Below, piece by piece: positions 13,778 through 14,144 of a DNA stretch of 14,144 bases. The position numbers and the translations under genes were made by a program. The stretch comes from Candidatus Segatella intestinihominis. GTDB taxonomy: Bacteria; Bacteroidota; Bacteroidia; Bacteroidales; Bacteroidaceae. Numbering within the stretch: the stretch's first letter is position 1; each line of letters starts with the position of its first letter. Where the stretch lies: the NCBI GenBank assembly GCA_900548535.1, contig URLG01000066.1:1-14144 (forward strand), given 5' to 3'. The notes beneath the pieces are model-generated. The model did not search any database. It was given only the letters and a program-made list of their open reading frames with translations, and was not told where the DNA came from.

Positions 13778-14144
13778 ATGGTAAGTAACAACATTCCACA
13801 GGTCAAGCTCGGTATCATTGCCGTTAGCCGTGACTGTTTCCCAATTGCGCTTTCTACTCAGCGCCGTGAGAACATCGTAAAAGAGTACAAGGGTGAAATC
13901 TTCAACTGTCAGACAACAGTGGAGAACGAACAGGATATGCTCAAGGCTGTGGCCGAAGTAAAGGAGCAGGGCTGCAACGCCTTGGTTGTATTCCTTGGTA
14001 ACTTCGGTCCTGAGACCCCTGAAACATTGATTGCAAAGAACTTCGACGGTCCTGTTATGTTCGTAGCAGCTGCTGAAGGTGACGGCGATATGATCAATGG
14101 TCGTGGTGATGCATACTGCGGTATGCTCAACTGCTCTTACAACC
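13778..14144 (+). CDS. L-fucose/L-arabinose isomerase-family protein (N-terminal part, cut by window end)
   Basis: The first 122 codons are present. PQVKLGIIAVSRDCFPIAL, then TTVENEQDMLKAV, VVFLGNFGPETPE and GRGDAYCGMLNCSYN match the N-terminal Rossmann-like domain of the fucose/arabinose isomerase superfamily, in the short Bacteroidetes branch. Such enzymes interconvert aldose and ketose sugars in the cytoplasm using a metal ion; the metal ligands lie beyond the window, so activity and sugar cannot be judged. I choose the ATG at 13778 because homologues start a few residues before VKLGIIAVSRDCFP. An in-frame ATG at 13706 with no intervening stop would add 24 residues and is downstream of the predicted transcription start, so it cannot be excluded. 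Confidence 0.8.
   Translation, partial: MVSNNIPQVKLGIIAVSRDCFPIALSTQRRENIVKEYKGEIFNCQTTVENEQDMLKAVAEVKEQGCNALVVFLGNFGPETPETLIAKNFDGPVMFVAAAEGDGDMINGRGDAYCGMLNCSYN

Overview
This window looks like chromosomal DNA of a Bacteroidales bacterium, most likely Prevotella/Segatella. The grounds are the protein families (an HU-related protein of the Bacteroidetes type, a Bacteroidetes-style long LptD, a helicase with a C-terminal TPR extension), promoters of the Bacteroidetes sigma type (TTTG, 19-21 bp, TAnnTTTG) and A-rich leaders that mostly lack a Shine-Dalgarno sequence. I see no insertion sequence, phage gene, CRISPR array, tRNA or rRNA. Most of the window is housekeeping; the unusual signals are in regulatory DNA and in one degenerate enzyme domain.

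Layout. 1-151: a strong hairpin terminator and a weaker dyad downstream of the first gene. 152-790 (-): HU-related DNA-binding protein with an added helix-turn-helix-like tail. 842-1176: a regulatory-looking intergenic stretch with two tandem repeat sets (22-bp period, two copies; 21-bp period, four 15-bp dyads) lying just downstream of a good minus-strand promoter. 1177-2454 (-): unrecognised acidic protein whose poly-Glu tail and stop codon form half of its own terminator. 2455-2726: divergent promoter region. 2727-3572 (+): putative lipoprotein. 3842-5617 (+): pyruvate carboxylase subunit B / oxaloacetate decarboxylase alpha-type carboxyltransferase whose C-terminal biotinyl-like domain lacks the biotinylated lysine. 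5680-6216 (+): HD-domain phosphohydrolase. 6234-9086 (+): LptD-like LPS assembly barrel. 9096-9129: terminator shared by convergent genes. 9131-10867 and 10877-13426 (-): PIF1-type helicase and class A penicillin-binding protein, the latter upstream, 9 bp apart and so probably one operon. 13427-13777: divergent promoter region. 13778-end (+): start of an L-fucose/L-arabinose isomerase-family protein, cut by the window end.

How the parts fit. The carboxyltransferase, HD and lptD genes run in one direction with short spacers (62 and 17 bp) and may be partly co-transcribed. LptD and the penicillin-binding protein serve the envelope: LPS insertion in the outer membrane and peptidoglycan synthesis. 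The carboxyltransferase belongs to the pyruvate/oxaloacetate node that feeds succinate and propionate formation in these anaerobes. The most interesting candidate is the four-dyad array upstream of the HU-related gene. Its dyads overlap promoter-like TACTTTTG boxes, which suggests cooperative, possibly autogenous, control.
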